From NCBI GenBank assembly GCA_019752635.1, contig JAIELX010000022.1, positions 1 through 64,000 of the forward strand: a stretch of DNA of 64,000 bases, written 5' to 3'. Below are positions 61,177 through 64,000 of the stretch, piece after piece. Positions within the stretch are counted from its first letter, which is position 1; each line of letters opens with the position of its first letter. The notes beneath the pieces are model-generated. The model searched no databases and was not told the DNA's origin. It saw nothing but the letters and a program-made list of their open reading frames with translations. The translations under genes and the position numbers were made by a program. This DNA is from Candidatus Obscuribacterales bacterium. GTDB lineage: Bacteria; Cyanobacteriota; Vampirovibrionia; Obscuribacterales; Obscuribacteraceae.

Positions 61177-62715
61177 ATGACCGACACAGACTTTTTCGCG
61201 GAAACAGTCCACGATGAAGAACACTATGAAGACGATATTTCCCGGTCTGCTTTTGCAGCTTCGTTGCCAACACTGCTAGAGTCCCGTTCTTCCGCAGGAA
61301 TTTTACCAGGCCGGTCTCCTCAATCGGAAATAGTATTCACGAAGATACAAGGATATGACGCACCGCCGGCAAAATCCTTTGCTGGTTTAGATGCAGCGCC
61401 GCCGAGCGAGAAACCGATACCGGAAGCTAAACCCTTGCCGGTAAAACCTGCGGAGAATGCACCACAATCCCCGGAGCAACGGCAAGAGGAGCCAAAGCCT
61501 GAGAGCAAGCCCCAAGATCGGCAAAACGAGCGTCGCCGTGAAAAACCGGAGGAAAAACTTGCGCCGCCATTGCCTGTAGGCGCAGACACGCAAACAGCGC
61601 TAGAGTGCTTGGAGCAAAGCGCGACACGACAGATTACTAATCAAACTGAACGCGAACAGTTTCAACGAGATCTAACGGCGTTTCGCAGTCTTGTTGGCAG
61701 AGGACTATCCGAAACTGAGTTCCGAGCGACAGTCCGGACGATTACCGAGTTGATGAATGCAGAAAACAGCGAGGGCAGTCAGCCCCAAGAGCGAAGAATA
61801 CTAGGCGCGCGAGCGCTAATGCATAACCTGGGGTACCAGGGCACACTGGGACAAATCGGTGGCACATGCGGTGCGGCAAGCATTGAAAGAATTCTCTGTC
61901 AGACAAAACCTTCTCTGGTGGCAGAGATGGTAAGTTCCGCTTTACGATTCGGACAGTGGACCGGCGCCGACGGACGCACAATCAATATTCCAGCAGGAAA
62001 CCTGGTTCCGGAGAGACCGCAGCTGTCGGTTCCCCCCGCACGAGGCGAAGGATTGTCATCGCATCCGTGCAGCTACGCTTCGCAAGTTTTCCTATCGACA
62101 ATGGTTAACGAGATTGGTCAGCATCTCAATCCACCGCTTGTATATGAACGACGCGGAGAGACGGAAGAATGGGTCAGCCCCGATGGAAGCCGTGTTAACT
62201 TTGTCGCGACCGGGTCCAATGGCGTGCAGGGTGAACGGTCGCTTACCGGCGGTCTCCCGTCCGCGGTGGTAGTGACGGCACTGCGCAGAATTACCGGTGA
62301 GGATTCGCGAATACTATTAAACCCGAACTATGATATCGATAGAGTTCCCACGGCGGCGCAGCCCGTTGAAGGTATTAGTGCTGACGGTCTGGAGCGAGTT
62401 ACTTCGCTTCAGGAGCTGCAAACGACTCTAGCGCGGTTACGCACTGAAAACAGGTTTCCTCTGGTAGTAAGCATTTCATCCTCCGCCTGCTCCGATGCCA
62501 TCTATTTCGATCCGCGTTTTCCACAGGATCGCCGCCCCGACATGACAAACAGCAGACGCGTGCCCGATCACTTTGTGACAATACATGCTTACACACCGGG
62601 TACGCCAGGGACAGTGCAATTACGCAACTCCTGGGGCACCGAATATAATGCCACAGTTCCTGTTGACTTTCTGTTCCGAGCGTTAGGCACACACGCGCCG
62701 GAGCGCAAACCCTAA
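61177..62715 (+). CDS. Papain-fold cysteine-peptidase-like protein with acidic/proline-rich N-terminus
   Basis: 512 residues from ATG 61177 (GAGAGGAC upstream). The first ~135 residues are low complexity, with a charged Pro/Glu/Lys segment (SPEQRQEEPKPESKPQDRQN). A papain-like domain occupies about 210-505 with the probable triad C231 (GGTCGAASIERIL), H465 (PDHFVTIHAY) and N484 (LRNSWGTEYN). The RNSWG sequence is typical of papain-like Asn. No signal peptide; if exported, by another route. Unrelated in detail to the calpain-like protein at 10307 but sharing the same fold class. Target unknown. Confidence 0.8.
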   Translation: MTDTDFFAETVHDEEHYEDDISRSAFAASLPTLLESRSSAGILPGRSPQSEIVFTKIQGYDAPPAKSFAGLDAAPPSEKPIPEAKPLPVKPAENAPQSPEQRQEEPKPESKPQDRQNERRREKPEEKLAPPLPVGADTQTALECLEQSATRQITNQTEREQFQRDLTAFRSLVGRGLSETEFRATVRTITELMNAENSEGSQPQERRILGARALMHNLGYQGTLGQIGGTCGAASIERILCQTKPSLVAEMVSSALRFGQWTGADGRTINIPAGNLVPERPQLSVPPARGEGLSSHPCSYASQVFLSTMVNEIGQHLNPPLVYERRGETEEWVSPDGSRVNFVATGSNGVQGERSLTGGLPSAVVVTALRRITGEDSRILLNPNYDIDRVPTAAQPVEGISADGLERVTSLQELQTTLARLRTENRFPLVVSISSSACSDAIYFDPRFPQDRRPDMTNSRRVPDHFVTIHAYTPGTPGTVQLRNSWGTEYNATVPVDFLFRALGTHAPERKP

Positions 62716-62760
62716 ATGAACAAGCAGGAAGTCCGGGAGGCAGCAAGGGCACACGGGAAA

Positions 62761-63000
62761 CTACTCTTCCAGGTAGTTCTCCCAGTATTCAGTGCGTTCC
62801 TTCCAGGTACAAGAATCGTTCCCGCAGATTAGTGTCACTTTGGACGGACCGACGGCATCCAACGTCAGACTCGAATCGGGTCCGTCATAGGCCGTGTCCA
62901 ACATGGCTACAAAATTATCGTACTTCTTCACAGGCCTGCTGCACTTAGGACAACGCATTTTTTCGTTAGCAATTGCCTTTTTAATTACATCCACGGACAT
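62761..63000 (-). CDS. Small zinc-ribbon protein
   Basis: 79 residues. Four cysteines in two pairs (MRCPKCSRPVKKY; LICGNDSCTWKERTEYWENY) suggest a zinc ribbon. Start ATG 63000 with GGAG about eleven bases upstream. Cytoplasmic. Function unknown; such proteins often accompany a larger partner. Lies downstream of the membrane protein at 63094 on the same strand. Confidence 0.75.
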   Translation of the reverse strand: MSVDVIKKAIANEKMRCPKCSRPVKKYDNFVAMLDTAYDGPDSSLTLDAVGPSKVTLICGNDSCTWKERTEYWENYLEE

Positions 63001-63093
63001 GAGGCTTCTCCAATTGTCACGCTCCGACGGACACTATTTTAGATTCCGAAATCGAATTTTTCCAGTAGTGCTCTGTTGCAGAGACTACTTAGC

Positions 63094-63726
63094 TTATGGA
63101 GTGCTCGTCTTAGTCTTCGCACCCGCTTTTTTGTTCATCGTCGCTTTTGCAACAGAGAATGGCGCGCCAGCAACGCGAGGCTTTGAACGCTTTGAATGCT
63201 TCGCTACTGCAACAGCCGCGGCACCATTCGCTTTCGATTGCCGCACAACCTTTTTTTGAGCCGATTGTGGTGGCGATGCTGACACTGTAACTGGCGTCGA
63301 CTTATAGGCAGCGTCAGCTTCACCACGGTTCCAGGCATACAAGAGTTCATATCCGAGAAAGAGCGAGGCTCCAATTAGCGCGACGGCACCCAGCAGCCAA
63401 ATTTGCGCAAAGTCGTCCCATTTGCACCATCCAAAAACGGCGTACTGCTCCAGGGAAGTTGAGACCGGAGACGACGTTTTGAATGCTGTATTCATAATTC
63501 CGACAACAATTGCACCAGCCGCAATAATGAGAAGCGCGGCTCCGACGTTACCCATTTCATTGCTGTTGTTCAGCCCGGTGATCAGCCGATTCAGAATCGG
63601 CGAACCAAGGATGAGGCAAATCCCTAAGGACATCACGTTCCAGAGCACACACTTGTTGCCAAAGTCGTACCCGAGGAAACAAAGGAATACTCCGGCACCG
63701 ATAATCCAGACCGTGTAGTCCACTGA
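63094..63726 (-). CDS. Four-TM membrane protein with basic C-terminal tail
   Basis: About 210 residues from GTG 63726, preferred over ATG 63759 because GGGAG lies just upstream of GTG. Four TM-like segments (YTVWIIGAGVFLCFLGYDFG; VLWNVMSLGICLILGSPIL; VGAALLIIAAGAIVVGIM; IWLLGAVALIGASLFLGYEL) precede a Lys/Arg/Ala-rich tail (QKKVVRQSKANGAAAVAVAK). Family not recognised. The basic tail could bind nucleic acid or acidic lipid. It lies 93 bp upstream of the zinc-ribbon gene and may be in its operon. Confidence 0.75.
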   Translation of the reverse strand, partial: SVDYTVWIIGAGVFLCFLGYDFGNKCVLWNVMSLGICLILGSPILNRLITGLNNSNEMGNVGAALLIIAAGAIVVGIMNTAFKTSSPVSTSLEQYAVFGWCKWDDFAQIWLLGAVALIGASLFLGYELLYAWNRGEADAAYKSTPVTVSASPPQSAQKKVVRQSKANGAAAVAVAKHSKRSKPRVAGAPFSVAKATMNKKAGAKTKTSTP

Positions 63727-63886
63727 AACAGCTCCCGCTTTAGTGCAGCAATAGTACATTCGAAAACGCCCCGCGACGCTCCGCTTGGCATTTTCTTAAT
63801 TTTCTCACATTATAGCGCAATCGCCGGACAGGATCAGACTTTACGGGCGCCCAAGGACAGCGACGTGGACATTACCGGGCTCCGCT

Positions 63887-64000
63887 TCAGTTGATGCTCA
63901 GACCGGGGAGCGTGGGCGTCCAGACCGGTTCCATGGCATTGAAGCGTTGTTTTTGTAACTGCATTTCCTTAGTCGCGTTCTGCGTTCTCGAAGCGGGCTG
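63887..64000 (-). CDS. C-terminal end of a gene entering from the right (partial)
   Basis: The last 37 codons and TGA stop of a minus-strand gene whose start lies outside the window: SRTQNATKEMQLQKQRFNAM, then EPVWTPTLPGLSIN-stop. No family can be assigned from the tail. Confidence 0.5.
   Translation of the reverse strand, partial: QPASRTQNATKEMQLQKQRFNAMEPVWTPTLPGLSIN

Overview
The window looks like one contiguous stretch of a Gram-negative-type bacterial chromosome with roughly even base composition. It carries many eukaryote-like and adhesion/effector-like proteins: Hanks-type Ser/Thr kinases fused to TPR, TM or response-regulator modules, calpain- and papain-like cysteine peptidases, HExxH metallopeptidases, leucine-rich, HEAT and pentapeptide repeats, an alpha-2-macroglobulin, and large paralogous proteins with a hydrophobic glycine/alanine-rich N-terminal module. 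With malate:quinone oxidoreductase and MurQ as ordinary housekeeping anchors, this gene style is most reminiscent of non-photosynthetic relatives of cyanobacteria (Melainabacteria/Obscuribacterales). That placement is inference from style; Planctomycetota or Acidobacteriota cannot be excluded. No rRNA, tRNA or CRISPR array was recognised.

Layout. 1-1.28 kb: an IS3-family element inserted in the last codons of a kinase-TPR gene (to 4.2 kb) that holds fourteen 42-residue repeats. 4.4-6.1 kb: a hypothetical gene and a long gap with a perfect 22-bp hairpin enclosing a G-rich loop. 6.1-7.9 kb: a zinc-ribbon/Ser-Thr kinase/receiver/HTH fusion. 8.2-14.3 kb: a run of exported proteins (barrel-like, a FecR-like paralogue, a calpain-like peptidase, a GATase-NlpC/P60 fusion). 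14.4-16.9 kb: another kinase and a truncated kinase remnant. 17.0-19.6 kb: a small TM protein translationally coupled to a thioredoxin-like gene with an in-frame TGA next to a Cys codon and a bSECIS-like hairpin just downstream (candidate selenoprotein), then a secreted protein and a decayed gene. 19.7-21.2 kb: mqo.

21.2-32.7 kb: a 2,085-residue transglutaminase-like/HELVH protein, a leucine-rich-repeat protein, an 899-residue HEWAHH/LRR protein and a divergent kinase-like protein. 32.7-39.6 kb: an anchored protein, a five-repeat giant, a HEAT-repeat remnant and a CxxC-TM gene interrupted by TGA. 39.6-42.1 kb: murQ, a DJ-1/PfpI protein and a hypothetical protein. 42.4-52.5 kb: secreted TPR protein, two paralogous large module proteins, DUF4031, a TPR-pentapeptide-SWIM-like protein and a B3/4-domain protein. 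52.6-58.5 kb: a membrane metallopeptidase and an alpha-2-macroglobulin with an intact CFEQ thioester. 58.5-64 kb: a cyclodipeptide synthase fused to a solute-binding-type domain behind a GC-rich foldable leader, a small secreted protein, a papain-like protein, a zinc-ribbon protein and a membrane protein.

Taken together, the window is mostly signalling kinases plus exported, surface or host-directed proteins with little metabolism. The two most unusual observations are the cyclodipeptide synthase/solute-binding fusion (58881-60299) and the in-frame TGA gene with its downstream hairpin (17235-18146).
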